A stretch of 64,000 nt of DNA, taken from positions 181,837-245,836 of the forward strand of contig JANQNO010000006.1 of NCBI GenBank assembly GCA_028279555.1, written 5' to 3'. The DNA comes from Sphingorhabdus sp. (GTDB lineage Bacteria > Pseudomonadota > Alphaproteobacteria > Sphingomonadales > Sphingomonadaceae). Both the position numbers and the translations under genes were made by a program. Below are positions 9,025 through 17,843 of the stretch, piece by piece; positions within the stretch are counted from its first letter, which is position 1; the number at the start of each line of letters is the position of its first letter. The notes under the pieces were generated by a model. It did not search any database, was not told the origin of the DNA, and saw only the letters and a list, made by a program, of their open reading frames with translations.

Positions 9025-9887
9025 TATCTTGCACGCATACCATCAAACACCTCGCCAAAGCTTGGCTGGTTGGAATGCTCTATCCCTGTTCGCGCAGCTT
9101 CGATGACAAGCGGCTGTGGATGTCCATGCAAAGAGGCGATGATGATCTGCTTTACGACGTGATAGATGGCGGCATCTGCCTCAATCACCTGCTTGGCCCT
9201 GTTGGCAAAGGGGCCGACAAGGCCGTAGGCGAGAAATACACCGAGAAAGGTACCTACCAGAGCAGAACCAATCATACCGCCCAGGATGGTTGGCGGCTTG
9301 TCGATCGAGCCCATTGTTTTGACAACACCCAGAACAGCAGCAACAATACCAAGGGCCGGCAAGGCATCGGCAAGCCCCTGCAAACCTTCCGCAGGCTTCA
9401 TCGCGTGGTGATGATGCGTCTTGATCGCATGGTCCATCACGTCTTCGACCGCATGGGTATCAAGGGTGCCCGATGACACGACAACCAATCGCAATGTATC
9501 GCAAATCATGTCGATCAGCGTGTCATCTTTCATCAGCTTGCTATATTCAGAGAAGATTTCCGAAGACGCCGGGTCTTCAATATGGGGCTCCACTGCAACC
9601 GGGCCATCAACCTTCAGCATCTTCATCAGCTTGGAAACCAGGAATATGCAATCGAGATAATCCTGCTTGTTGTATTGCGGGCCTTTGAAAACCTTTCCCA
9701 GACAGGCAGCCAACGCCTTGAGTTCGGACACTGAATTGCCGATTACGAGCGCGCCCATACCCGCTCCGCCAATAATCATCATTTCAATCGGCAGGGCAGC
9801 GAGAACCGGCCCCATATTTCCGCCGGAAATCATGAAGCCGCCAAAAACCATGACCAGCAGTATCAATATCCCAACGATTGCCAGCAT
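9024..9887 (-). CDS. motA: Flagellar motor stator protein MotA
   Basis: A 287-residue protein with four membrane helices and a large cytoplasmic loop. Recognisable are the N-terminal GILILLVMVFGGFMISGG, the loop sequence with HAMKPAEGLQGLADALPALGIVAAVLGVVKTMG, and the conserved helix ILGGMIGSALVGTFLGVFLAYGLVGPF. It conducts protons with MotB and drives rotation. It is the first gene of a motA-motB operon. A candidate FliA (sigma-28) -10 element lies about 25 bases before the start codon. Confidence 0.96.
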   Translation of the reverse strand: MLAIVGILILLVMVFGGFMISGGNMGPVLAALPIEMMIIGGAGMGALVIGNSVSELKALAACLGKVFKGPQYNKQDYLDCIFLVSKLMKMLKVDGPVAVEPHIEDPASSEIFSEYSKLMKDDTLIDMICDTLRLVVVSSGTLDTHAVEDVMDHAIKTHHHHAMKPAEGLQGLADALPALGIVAAVLGVVKTMGSIDKPPTILGGMIGSALVGTFLGVFLAYGLVGPFANRAKQVIEADAAIYHVVKQIIIASLHGHPQPLVIEAARTGIEHSNQPSFGEVFDGMRAR

Positions 9888-9911
9888 GAATGGCCCTTTT
9901 GCGTATGTGTG

Positions 9912-9941
9912 TTATCGGCAGGAAACTCTGCTACCTACTTT
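9912..9941 (-). promoter_or_regulatory. Candidate sigma-28 (FliA) promoter of motAB
   Basis: Read on the minus strand, 9919-9912 is GCCGATAA, the exact FliA -10 consensus. The -35 is poor: an AAAG sits at about 9941-9938, some 4 bases further away than ideal. The position, 25 bases before motA, and the known FliA control of motAB in other bacteria support it; the weak -35 argues against. Confidence 0.4.
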
Positions 9942-9984
9942 CAAAACGGCATTTGTTCGCCCGGCTTTAGCGCAGACGAGGCTG

Positions 9985-10815
9985 CTATCGCAGAATATCG
10001 AACAATGTTTGGCGGTTGATCCTTGCGAAAGCGGCCTGCGCAGCCTCCAGCGTTATGGTCTGCGCATTCAGACGCGCAATAGCTTCGGCAAGGTCGGTAT
10101 CTTCCAGCGACGACCGCTCAGCTGCAAAATCGATCTTGCGCTGTTCCAGTCCTTCCTGCAGCCTCTCCATCCGCGCAGCACGGACACCTATTTCCGAGGC
10201 TACATCTGCTGTCCGCGCGGTGGCATCCTGGATCGCATCTTGCGAAATTCCAATGGCTACAGGGTCGCCGCTACCGACAGCGCCCGCTGCATCCCGGACA
10301 ATCTGTCCTAGGGTATTGGCACCGGTTCCGAAAACCTCTGCGCGCGAAGGAACGGCTGCAAATACCGCGCTTTCGCTAAAGCGTATTTCGCGCGCGCTGC
10401 CATCTGCAAATAGCGGCTCACCCAAAGAGGATTGAGTCGCCATAAAGCTGTCAATCTCTTCGGCAATACTGTTTAGTTCGAGCGCGTAGGTCGCGCGGTC
10501 GCTGGGTGACAGTGTTTGATTTGCTCCTGCAACCATCAATTCCTGCACCCGCGCCATGCGGCCCGACAATGTAGAAACCAGGCTGTCTGCCTGTCCAGTC
10601 AGCGACAGGCCAAGATCGATATTGGCAGACCAGACTTCATCATTTGCCTGGGCGCGGCGGATTTGGCTTACCCGAGCAGCAGCGACCGGATCATCGGACG
10701 CCGCCTGGATGCGCCGGCCGGTCGAGATGTCTATCTGGCTTTCGGTTATCTGGTCCGCCAGACGCGACTGACGCGCGATTTCCATGGTGAGCCTGTTTCC
10801 GGTAGCATTAATCAT
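9985..10815 (-). CDS. flgL: Flagellar hook-filament junction protein FlgL
   Basis: A 276-residue flagellin-like protein. The N-terminal domain has the FlgL pattern ISTGRRIQAASDDPVAAARVSQIRRAQAN, and the C-terminal helix LNAQTITLEAAQAAFARINRQTLFDIL closes the coiled coil. With FlgK it forms the junction between hook and filament. It is last in the flgB-to-flgL operon, 12 bases after flgK. It is shorter than enterobacterial FlgL. Confidence 0.92.
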   Translation of the reverse strand: MINATGNRLTMEIARQSRLADQITESQIDISTGRRIQAASDDPVAAARVSQIRRAQANDEVWSANIDLGLSLTGQADSLVSTLSGRMARVQELMVAGANQTLSPSDRATYALELNSIAEEIDSFMATQSSLGEPLFADGSAREIRFSESAVFAAVPSRAEVFGTGANTLGQIVRDAAGAVGSGDPVAIGISQDAIQDATARTADVASEIGVRAARMERLQEGLEQRKIDFAAERSSLEDTDLAEAIARLNAQTITLEAAQAAFARINRQTLFDILR

Positions 10816-10827
10816 GGCACTGCTCCA

Positions 10828-12162
10828 TCAAAGCGAGGACATTATGGTCTGCATATTTTCACGCGCGACCTGCAAGACGCGTGCAGCGCCCTGGTACGCC
10901 TGCTGAAAGCGCAGCAGATCCGCGGCTTCGCGATCCAGGTCTACGCTGCTCACATCATCGCGGGCGGCATTGGCGCCCTCCTGCCGCGCAGTGGCAGCAG
11001 CGTCCTGCGTCTGGGCGGACGCGACAGCTTGCGATTGCAATGCAACGAGACCTGCCCAGTTAGTTTCCGCCCCGGCAGCGCCGCGCAAATTCGCGAAAGC
11101 AAGCATGTTACCATTTGTGCTCGTCGCATCGGCGGCGGCGACGCCGGGCGGGGTAATGGCGGCCGCAACCATGGAAGCTGCTCCGGAAGCGAGGTTGAAT
11201 AGTGGTTGCCCCGGGTTCCCGGCCGCATCAACACCGCTTTGGTGCAGTGCGTTCACATCCGAGGTGACTTGGGCGGCCAGAGTGTCCAGCTCGCCTTGTT
11301 GGGTTACAAGATGCCGGGAAGCCTGCGCCAAACCCGCAAGTTCGCCAGAGGGAGGCGTGAAGGTAGCTCCACCGGCAATGGTGTAATTCAGGGTTCCATC
11401 GGCCGCAAAGCCGTGGCTGACGGTGGCTATATAATTGCCATCGACCAGCGGTTCATGACCCGGGCCATCCACGCGCAGGGTCGTAATCCCGCGCCCACCA
11501 TATTCAGCGGCAATGGGTACCGATTGCGAAATGCGGTCAAGTATACGGTCGCGTTCATCAAGCAATCCTGCATGGTTGGTCGAACCCACGCGCGCTGAAG
11601 CCAGACCGTCATTGACCCTTTTGAGGGCATCAAGATCATTGTTCAGGCTGTCAACTTTGAGATTTGCTTCGGCTGCGATACCTTGCGAAACACTTTCAAG
11701 CCCATCTGCCGTGCGCCGAAAAGCAGAGGCCACATCATCGACCGACTGCAAGAAATTCTGCCGCAAAGCCTCACTGCCCGGGTTGCTTGAAAGCTGATCG
11801 GCAACATTGAACATCGCGGTCAAGCTTTGCCCGACGCCTGAAGGACCGTCATCCAGCGCGCGCTCGGTCGCCTCAAGCCAAGCCAGACGAACGCCAGACT
11901 GGCCGGTTTCACTGCCGGCGGTTCTGGCGTCATCGACCAACCATTGGTTGACCGAGCGGTTGATGCCGTCGACCAAGACACCGCCGGGCATGACAGCATT
12001 GCGGTAAAGCGCGACATCGCCGGCGCTCGGCGCTTCCTGTAGCCGCACACTGCGCCGCGCATAGCCAGGTGTTTGCGAATTAGCGATATTGTCGCTGACG
12101 GCAGCCAGGCTGCGCGAATAGGCACGTATTGCAGATGCACCGATATTGAGAAGATCACTCAT
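10828..12162 (-). CDS. flgK: Flagellar hook-associated protein FlgK
   Basis: A 444-residue protein starting MSDLLNIGASAIRAYSRSLAAVSDNIANSQTPGYARRSV (key parts: the SDNIAN-x-xTPGYARR rod/hook N-terminal motif) and ending with the C-terminal motif LLRFQQAYQGAARVLQVARENMQTIMS. It is the first junction protein on the hook and is about 100 residues shorter than the enterobacterial protein. The ATG at 12162 is chosen because it begins the family N-terminus; it overlaps flgJ by 8 bases. Confidence 0.93.
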   Translation of the reverse strand: MSDLLNIGASAIRAYSRSLAAVSDNIANSQTPGYARRSVRLQEAPSAGDVALYRNAVMPGGVLVDGINRSVNQWLVDDARTAGSETGQSGVRLAWLEATERALDDGPSGVGQSLTAMFNVADQLSSNPGSEALRQNFLQSVDDVASAFRRTADGLESVSQGIAAEANLKVDSLNNDLDALKRVNDGLASARVGSTNHAGLLDERDRILDRISQSVPIAAEYGGRGITTLRVDGPGHEPLVDGNYIATVSHGFAADGTLNYTIAGGATFTPPSGELAGLAQASRHLVTQQGELDTLAAQVTSDVNALHQSGVDAAGNPGQPLFNLASGAASMVAAAITPPGVAAADATSTNGNMLAFANLRGAAGAETNWAGLVALQSQAVASAQTQDAAATARQEGANAARDDVSSVDLDREAADLLRFQQAYQGAARVLQVARENMQTIMSSL

Positions 12163-12454
12163 CTTTGCTTCCCCTCGAAGTGGCGGCAAATTGCTGCTCG
12201 ATCAGTTCGGCAATGCCGAACAGTCCCATGCCCGACATGCTGTCAGCCAGATTGGCGTCGGCCATCTGGCGGAAACTGTCGGTGGCGCTTGATCCAAAAA
12301 TGTCATCGGCGAGCTTTGCCTTGCGCATAGATCCAATCATTTCGCGAATGAAAACAGCCTCGAAGCCCTGCGCTGCCTTAAGCAGCGCAGGGTCCGGGCT
12401 GGGCCTTCCTGCTGCGGAAGATGCGTGGATGGATTTCGCAGTAGGCCCAATCAT
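12155..12454 (-). CDS. flgJ: FlgJ-type rod-binding protein lacking the muramidase domain
   Basis: A 99-residue protein that corresponds only to the N-terminal rod-binding half of enterobacterial FlgJ: KAAQGFEAVFIREMIGSMRKAKLADDIFG (key part GFEAVFIREM) and FRQMADANLADSMSGMGLFGIAELIEQQ. It caps the growing rod. The C-terminal glucosaminidase present in gamma-proteobacteria is absent, and a separate lytic transglycosylase is encoded at 19320-20159. The start overlaps the flgI stop by 4 bases. Confidence 0.9.
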   Translation of the reverse strand: MIGPTAKSIHASSAAGRPSPDPALLKAAQGFEAVFIREMIGSMRKAKLADDIFGSSATDSFRQMADANLADSMSGMGLFGIAELIEQQFAATSRGSKDE

Positions 12455-13578
12455 ATGACGACCAGTTCTGCCTTTAATGCCCCGGCCTGTTTCAAGGCCT
12501 GCAGTATGGCAACCAGATCGCCCGGCGATGCACCGATGCGGTTTATCGCCTTTACTATGTCAGAGAGATCGGCACCGCGTTCCATCAGGAAGGCTGGCTT
12601 GTTCTCCTCTTCAACAGCAATCTCGCTGGATTCTTCTATGGCTGTTCGCCCGCGGCTGAAGGGTGCGGGTTGCACAACTTGCGGGCTTTCGTCCACGCGC
12701 ACAGTCAGCTTCCCGTGGCTGACAGCAGCCGGCCAGATGCGCACGGCTCCATTGATAACAACCGTGCCGGTGCGGGCGTTGACAATAACCTTGGCCGCCG
12801 GCGTTGCCGGTTCGATTTCGATATTCTCGATCCGGCTCATCAAGCGGATCCGTTCTACAGTATCCGCCGGTGCCTGTATGTTGATGGACGCTCCATCGAT
12901 GGCAGAGGCAAGCTGTGCGCCCAACTGCTGGTTTATAGCCTCGGCGACAAGGTTTGCGTTGGTCAGGTCGAATGTAGAGAGGTTGAATATGATCGAAGGG
13001 CTGGTGGAGAAGCCGGTATCGACCATGCGCTCTACCGTTGCGCCGCCATCAATACGGCCGGCGGACGGAATGTTCACCGACAGTTTTGAGCCGTCCGCAG
13101 CGGTTATGCCCAAACCGCCAACGACCAGATTGCCTTGTGCCATCGCATAGATCTGCCCATCGGCACCATAAAGAGGCGACATCAGCAATGTGCCGCCGCG
13201 CAGCGATTTGGCTTTGCCGATCGCGGAAACGGTTACGTCAAGACGCTGACCCGTTTTTGCAAAAGGCGGAAGTTCAGCTGTAACGATAACAGCCGCAGTG
13301 TTCTTGAGGGACGGGTTGATGCCTTGCGGCAGCGTCAATCCAAAACGCGAAATTGTGCCCTTCATGCCATGCGTCGCATATTCCAGACTGTCATCGCCGG
13401 TACCCGAAAGCCCGACGACAATGCCATAGCCGGTTAGCTGGTTGGCACGCAGACCGTGAAACTGGCCCATATCCTTGATACGCTCCGCCGCCAGCGGCGT
13501 TGCGAAGCCGAATGTGGACAAGCACAGCGCGAGCAGAAAAAACCAGAACGGCCGTATAATGTTGTACATTGTTCGCAT
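12451..13578 (-). CDS. flgI: Flagellar P-ring protein FlgI
   Basis: A 375-residue periplasmic protein with an N-terminal signal peptide (hydrophobic core FWFFLLALCLSTFGF, cleavage around PLAAE) and the FlgI hallmarks RANQLTGYGIVVGLSGTGD and VGGLGITAADGSKLSVNIPS. It forms the peptidoglycan bushing around the rod. ATG at 13578 is preferred over the longer frame because an AGGAAG lies just upstream; ATG at 13569 is an alternative. It starts 9 bases after flgH ends. Confidence 0.95.
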   Translation of the reverse strand: MRTMYNIIRPFWFFLLALCLSTFGFATPLAAERIKDMGQFHGLRANQLTGYGIVVGLSGTGDDSLEYATHGMKGTISRFGLTLPQGINPSLKNTAAVIVTAELPPFAKTGQRLDVTVSAIGKAKSLRGGTLLMSPLYGADGQIYAMAQGNLVVGGLGITAADGSKLSVNIPSAGRIDGGATVERMVDTGFSTSPSIIFNLSTFDLTNANLVAEAINQQLGAQLASAIDGASINIQAPADTVERIRLMSRIENIEIEPATPAAKVIVNARTGTVVINGAVRIWPAAVSHGKLTVRVDESPQVVQPAPFSRGRTAIEESSEIAVEEENKPAFLMERGADLSDIVKAINRIGASPGDLVAILQALKQAGALKAELVVI

Positions 13579-13586
13579 TAGACTTC

Positions 13587-14342
13587 CTAAAATGGGCTGA
13601 TTGCCGAGAAGAATCGCTGCAACCAACCCTGTTTGGATGCGTTGGCAACTTCACCTTTTCCAAAATAGGCGATCTGCGCATCCGCGACCCGGGTGGAGAG
13701 CACCCTGTTGTCCGGACTGATATCTGCCTGGCGCACAAGCCCCGAGAGCTGAATGCGTTCATCGCCGCGGTTCAAAGTCATCAACTTTTCGCCGCGAACG
13801 CGCATAACGCCATTTGGCAATACCTCCGCCACGGTGACCGTTACAGTTCCCGAAAGCGTATTGGACTGGGATGCATCTCCCTTGCCATTAAACGACTGCC
13901 CGCCCGAAATATTTACATCGCTGGGTGAAAAGAGAGACAATGGCCCTGTTGCCGGCGGTGTTAAGCCAAAGCTGCTATTCTTGTCCGAGCTGGACGAGCT
14001 GGATTTCGTCGCAGCAGTCCGCTCCGCCAGAACGATGGTAAGAATATCGCCTACCCTGGCGGCCTTTGCCCCTGAGGTCAGCGGCGCATAGGTCGACGTC
14101 TTGAATATCGCGCCACTGGTCGGCGACGACACGTCTTTCACGACCGGCGGTGGCGTGAACTCGATCTTGGCGCTGCCTGCCCCGCCGCACGCAGTGGTTA
14201 CCATGAGCGCAATGGCAGGGAAGAGGGTGCGGGAGGGCAGGCACCAAAGGACCAGCTTGACCTGCCCTCCCTTTTCACCCCCAGAAAAGTGCGTGGGCCG
14301 GGGGGGAAAGTTGTTCGGAAAATTAGAGCTGTTGTGTCGCAT
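13587..14342 (-). CDS. flgH: Flagellar L-ring protein FlgH
   Basis: Outer-membrane ring lipoprotein, about 251 residues from the ATG at 14342. Typical FlgH features are VGDILTIVLAERTAATKSSSS, the central GKGDASQSNTLSGTVTVTVAEVLPNGVMRVRGEK run (key part GxGxxxxxNxLxGxI/VTVxVxxVLPNG) and the C-terminal VRQADISPDNRVLSTRVADAQI. The lipobox is VTTAC, slightly atypical. The start is unclear: ATG codons at 14342 and 14357 lie inside the end of flgG and give an unusual basic, Pro-rich leader. A CTG near 14255 follows a GGAGGG and would give an ordinary lipoprotein signal peptide. Confidence 0.88.
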   Translation of the reverse strand: MRHNSSNFPNNFPPRPTHFSGGEKGGQVKLVLWCLPSRTLFPAIALMVTTACGGAGSAKIEFTPPPVVKDVSSPTSGAIFKTSTYAPLTSGAKAARVGDILTIVLAERTAATKSSSSSSDKNSSFGLTPPATGPLSLFSPSDVNISGGQSFNGKGDASQSNTLSGTVTVTVAEVLPNGVMRVRGEKLMTLNRGDERIQLSGLVRQADISPDNRVLSTRVADAQIAYFGKGEVANASKQGWLQRFFSAISPF

Positions 14343-15111
14343 TTTGTAGCATCTCATCTGTTGCCTGGATCATCCGGCTGTTGACTTCATAGGCGCGCTG
14401 GGTCTCGATCATGTTGACCAGCTCTTCAACGACATTGACGTTTGAAGATTCGAGCGAGCCTGCTCTGATGGAACCACGGCCTTCCTGGCCAGGAGCGCCA
14501 ATCTGGGGAGCACCGGAAGCACCGGTCTCGAGAAGAAGGTTGTTCCCGATCGACTGCAAGCCCGAGGGATTCACAAATCGCGCAATTTCTATTTGGCCCA
14601 GATTGGTCGCCTCTGTTTGGCCCGCGATCTGCGCCGAAACCGTGCCATCTGCACCCACCGAAATACCGGTCGCCCCTTCGGGGATCTGTATCTGCGGCTG
14701 CAATGGCATGCCGTCGGGCGTGACAATCGTGCCTTCAGCCGAAAGGGCAAAGTCACCGGCCCTGGTATAGGCCGTACTGCCGTCGGGCCTTTCCACCTGG
14801 AAATAACCTCCACCTTCGATGGCCATATCCAGCGCATTGTTGGTTGTGGTGATTGATCCTTGTGTATCGACCCGGCCAATGCCCGTCAGCTGGACACCTG
14901 TGCCCAGATTTTTGCCGATGGCGTAGAGATTGTCGCCCGACGCCGGCGCACCGGGATTGGTGATAGCATGATAGGCCAGTGTTTCGAAACTGGCACGATC
15001 GCGCTTGAACCCAACAGTGTTTACATTGGCAAGGTTGTTGGCAATCACTTGCATCCGTGTATTCTGGGCCTCAAGTCCCGTACGGGCGACCTGTAACGCT
15101 CCTGTAGTCAT
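14323..15111 (-). CDS. flgG: Flagellar distal rod protein FlgG
   Basis: A 262-residue rod protein with the N-terminal motif GLEAQNTRMQVIANNLANVNTVGFKR (key part ANNLANVNTxGFK), the TQGSITTTNNALDMAIEGGGYFQV segment and the C-terminal EELVNMIETQRAYEVNSRMI motif. Length matches FlgG of E. coli closely, which separates it from the shorter FlgF next door. It builds the distal rod. It is co-transcribed with flgF (10 bases upstream) and overlaps the likely flgH start. Confidence 0.95.
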   Translation of the reverse strand: MTTGALQVARTGLEAQNTRMQVIANNLANVNTVGFKRDRASFETLAYHAITNPGAPASGDNLYAIGKNLGTGVQLTGIGRVDTQGSITTTNNALDMAIEGGGYFQVERPDGSTAYTRAGDFALSAEGTIVTPDGMPLQPQIQIPEGATGISVGADGTVSAQIAGQTEATNLGQIEIARFVNPSGLQSIGNNLLLETGASGAPQIGAPGQEGRGSIRAGSLESSNVNVVEELVNMIETQRAYEVNSRMIQATDEMLQNATQQL

Positions 15112-15121
15112 ATCCTGTCTC

Positions 15122-15865
15122 CTATTGTGGCAACTGCATCAGATCGGCTGTCGAATTGTCCAGATCGCGCACATTGCCGAGCATCTTGAGTTGCATGTCC
15201 CAGGCGCGGCTGGCCTCGATCATTTCCACCAGCGCGGTTGTTACCTGCACATTGGACCCTTCCAGCGAGCGGGTGATCACTCGGGCATCGGGGTCGCCAG
15301 GCAGAATACCCTCGCCTTTTGCACGAAACAGACCGTCCAATCCTTTGGCAATCTCCGTTCCGGCAGGTGTAGCGAGCTTCAACCGGTCCACTTCCTGGGG
15401 CTGATTGGGGTCACCACCTTGCGGGACGATCCAAATGCGGCCTTCCGTATCGATGGAGACCTTGTCAGCCGGCGGGATCGATACCGGCCCCTGTCCACCA
15501 ATAACCGGGCTACCAGAACCAGTGATCAGCAGGCCGCTATCCGACAACTGCAAATCGCCGCGCCTTGTATAGGCCTCATCCCCATTGGCTGCCTGCACCG
15601 CCAGCAGAGAATCCCCTGCCATGGCGATATCCAGGTCTCTTCCTGTCGATACTATCGTGCCCGCCTTCATGTCGGCGGCACGCACACTTTCAGCCGACAA
15701 GGCGCGCGATTCAAAGCCGCTGCCGTCAAGCCATTTGGCTTTCGCTTCTGCAATATCCGCACGAAAGCCGGGCGTCTGCGCATTGGCGAGATTGTTGGCC
15801 GTGGCCGTTTGCCGCGCCATGGCACCGCGCATAGCCGTCAGGCTAGTATAGATGAGACGATCCAT
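15122..15865 (-). CDS. flgF: Flagellar proximal rod protein FlgF
   Basis: A 247-residue rod protein: N-terminal MDRLIYTSLTAMRGAMARQTATANNLANAQTPGFR (key part NNLANAxTPGFR), a central beta domain, and C-terminal TALVEMIEASRAWDMQLKML. The order flgE-flgF-flgG and the length support FlgF. It forms part of the rod between FlgC and FlgG. Confidence 0.94.
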   Translation of the reverse strand: MDRLIYTSLTAMRGAMARQTATANNLANAQTPGFRADIAEAKAKWLDGSGFESRALSAESVRAADMKAGTIVSTGRDLDIAMAGDSLLAVQAANGDEAYTRRGDLQLSDSGLLITGSGSPVIGGQGPVSIPPADKVSIDTEGRIWIVPQGGDPNQPQEVDRLKLATPAGTEIAKGLDGLFRAKGEGILPGDPDARVITRSLEGSNVQVTTALVEMIEASRAWDMQLKMLGNVRDLDNSTADLMQLPQ

Positions 15866-15876
15866 CTTTCGTCACC

Positions 15877-16704
15877 CTAGTTGATGTTAACAATCGTCTG
15901 GGTGAGCGTGGATGCGGTTTCGATCGCCTTTGCATTCGCCTGGAAATTGCGCTGCGCTGCAATCAGGCCAACCAGCTCTTCAGTCACATCGACGTTGGCA
16001 CGCTCCAGCGCGCCGGCACGAATCGCGCCAAGCGGGCCATTGGTAGGTGCATTGATGGCTGCCGGGCCGCTATCGCCTGTCGACTGCCAATGGGCATCGC
16101 CGACAGGGCGAAGGCCCTCTTGTGCGGTAAAGCTAGCCATGGCCACCTTGCCCAGCATTTCGTCCGAGCCATCGGAATAGGTAGCCGTCACAAGACCATC
16201 GATCCCAACGGATACGTTCGCTAGTGTGGCAGATGGATTGCCCGGAGCATTGGTGGGCAGAATAAAGTCCGCAGCATCCGCAATCGCTGTCGATGTCACA
16301 TTGCCGGCCGCATCAACAGGTAGCAGTTGAAGCGTCGAACCGATGGAATCTACCACGCGGCGGTCAGCCTGCACCGTGAATGAGCCGTTACGGGTATAGG
16401 TTACATCTTCGCGTGGCGGATCGCCGCGAACCACGAAGAAGCCATCCCCTGCGATTGCAAGATCGAGTGATTTGTCCGTCGCCTCGAGCGTGCCCTGGGT
16501 GAATTGCTGGATAACGCCATTGACGCGCGTGCCATGGCCGGCTGTCATCTTGCTGGATTGCGTCGGCGCGCTGGAGAACAGATCGCCAAACTGCGCCTTG
16601 CTGCGTTTAAATCCGGTTGAACCGACATTGGCCAGGTTGTTCGATATAACCGACAGGTCGGTCTGTGCGCCACGCAGTCCTGAAAGTGAAGTATAAAACG
16701 ACAT
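15877..16704 (-). CDS. flgE: Flagellar hook protein FlgE (short form)
   Basis: A 275-residue hook subunit with N-terminal SFYTSLSGLRGAQTDLSVISNNLANVGSTGFKRS (key part SNNLANVxSTGFKRS) and C-terminal EELVGLIAAQRNFQANAKAIETAS. The KRSKAQFGDLF stretch after the motif is characteristic of FlgE. It is much shorter than the roughly 400-residue enterobacterial FlgE, so an outer domain is reduced. It follows flgD, its scaffolding protein. Confidence 0.94.
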   Translation of the reverse strand: MSFYTSLSGLRGAQTDLSVISNNLANVGSTGFKRSKAQFGDLFSSAPTQSSKMTAGHGTRVNGVIQQFTQGTLEATDKSLDLAIAGDGFFVVRGDPPREDVTYTRNGSFTVQADRRVVDSIGSTLQLLPVDAAGNVTSTAIADAADFILPTNAPGNPSATLANVSVGIDGLVTATYSDGSDEMLGKVAMASFTAQEGLRPVGDAHWQSTGDSGPAAINAPTNGPLGAIRAGALERANVDVTEELVGLIAAQRNFQANAKAIETASTLTQTIVNIN

Positions 16705-16715
16705 TTGCTTTCTCC

Positions 16716-17033
16716 TTAATTTGTCTGATCTGTTGGGGTATTGGAGGATGCGCTGGCGATATTCTGCAGCAGCGCGGTTTGCTCGCTTATCTGGGCAGCG
16801 ATTGCCTTGAGAGAACTGTTCATCTCGGAAATGCCTGCGACGCTGGAAAACTGCGCCATCTGCGCCACCATCTGCTCGTTATTCACAGGCGACAGCGGAT
16901 CCTGAACCTTTAGCTGGGTTGTCAGGAGACGCAGAAAGTCTGTCTGATCGAGCGTGTCCTGGCTGCCTGCAGGTTCAATCCTTACGCCGTTGACGCTGGT
17001 CGCCAGATTGCTTGGGATGTTTGAAACGGTCAT
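16716..17033 (-). CDS. flgD: Flagellar hook scaffolding protein FlgD (minimal form)
   Basis: A 105-residue protein containing the conserved N-terminal FlgD region DQTDFLRLLTTQLKVQDPLSPVNNEQMVAQMAQFSSV (key parts FLxLLxxQLxxQDPLxP and QMAQFSSVxG). The Tudor/FnIII-like C-terminal half of longer FlgD proteins is missing. It caps the growing hook. Stop and start overlap flgC by 4 bases on the upstream side. Confidence 0.9.
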   Translation of the reverse strand: MTVSNIPSNLATSVNGVRIEPAGSQDTLDQTDFLRLLTTQLKVQDPLSPVNNEQMVAQMAQFSSVAGISEMNSSLKAIAAQISEQTALLQNIASASSNTPTDQTN

Positions 17034-17434
17034 TGGCCTAACCTCAATGTTTCGGAAATCAGGCTTTTTGCAGTCTGCAACACCTGAACATTATTTTGAT
17101 ACTGGCGCGAAGTCTCCATCATCTCGACCATCTCCTGCGCGCTATCCACGGCCGCTTCCCAGACATTCCCGTCCGCGTCGGCCAGAGGGTGGCCCGGATC
17201 ATGTTTCTTTGTGGGATTGGTCGCCGATGTTTCGATACGGTCGACTTTGACGGTTGCCGTTCCATTCTCGCCGATGATCGTACGGAATACGGGCTTCAGG
17301 GCGCGGAATGCTTCCCCTTCGCTTCCCGCAACCGAACCGGCATTCGCTAAGTTGGATGCTGTGGTATTAAGCCGCACCATCTGCGCTGACATGGCGCGTC
17401 CGGATATATCAAAGATCGAAAGCTGCGATCCCAT
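17030..17434 (-). CDS. flgC: Flagellar proximal rod protein FlgC
   Basis: A 134-residue rod protein with IFDISGRAMSAQMVRLNTTASNLANAGSV (key part MxAQxxRLNxxASNLANA) at the N-terminus and VDSAQEMVEMMETSRQYQNNVQVLQTAKSLI at the C-terminus. Length is typical of FlgC. It lies directly after flgB with a 2-base gap and overlaps flgD. Confidence 0.94.
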   Translation of the reverse strand: MGSQLSIFDISGRAMSAQMVRLNTTASNLANAGSVAGSEGEAFRALKPVFRTIIGENGTATVKVDRIETSATNPTKKHDPGHPLADADGNVWEAAVDSAQEMVEMMETSRQYQNNVQVLQTAKSLISETLRLGQ

Positions 17435-17436
17435 TT

Positions 17437-17781
17437 CTATTCTCCTTTCAATGCCCTGCGCAAACTGTTCACCCGGCCTTGCAAAAATGACAGGCTGGTG
17501 CGGTAAGCGAGTGCATTTTCAGCAAAGGCTGTCTGCTCTGTCGGAAGCTCGACTGTGTTGCCGTCGAGGGACGGCTGCACAGGGATGCGATATTTGATGG
17601 CCGCATCCATTGATTGACCGCTTTCGGCCATTTTCAGGGCAGCACCAAAGTCAATATCACGCGCCTTGTAGTTTGGCGTCGCGGCATTTGCGATGTTGGA
17701 TGCAAGCAGATTCATGCGCTGCTGGCGCAGTTTCAATGCTGTTGCGTGTATTCCAAAAAGGCTATCGCCGGACGCCATCAT
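17437..17781 (-). CDS. flgB: Flagellar proximal rod protein FlgB
   Basis: A 114-residue rod protein, first gene of the flgBCDEFGHIJKL operon. The N-terminus carries [38 protein letters not shown] (key part SNIANAxTPxYKARDxDF), and the C-terminus [21 protein letters not shown]. The ATG at 17781 has AAAGGAA just upstream and removes 15 residues of a longer frame; the next ATG, 17778, is equally possible. A perfect sigma-54 promoter lies about 65 bases upstream. Confidence 0.94.
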   Translation of the reverse strand: MMASGDSLFGIHATALKLRQQRMNLLASNIANAATPNYKARDIDFGAALKMAESGQSMDAAIKYRIPVQPSLDGNTVELPTEQTAFAENALAYRTSLSFLQGRVNSLRRALKGE

Positions 17782-17843
17782 GTTTCCTTTCAAATGGTGC
17801 CTCGGGCGGGAATGGCTGTCCGCCAAAGGCTCGACCTGACTAA

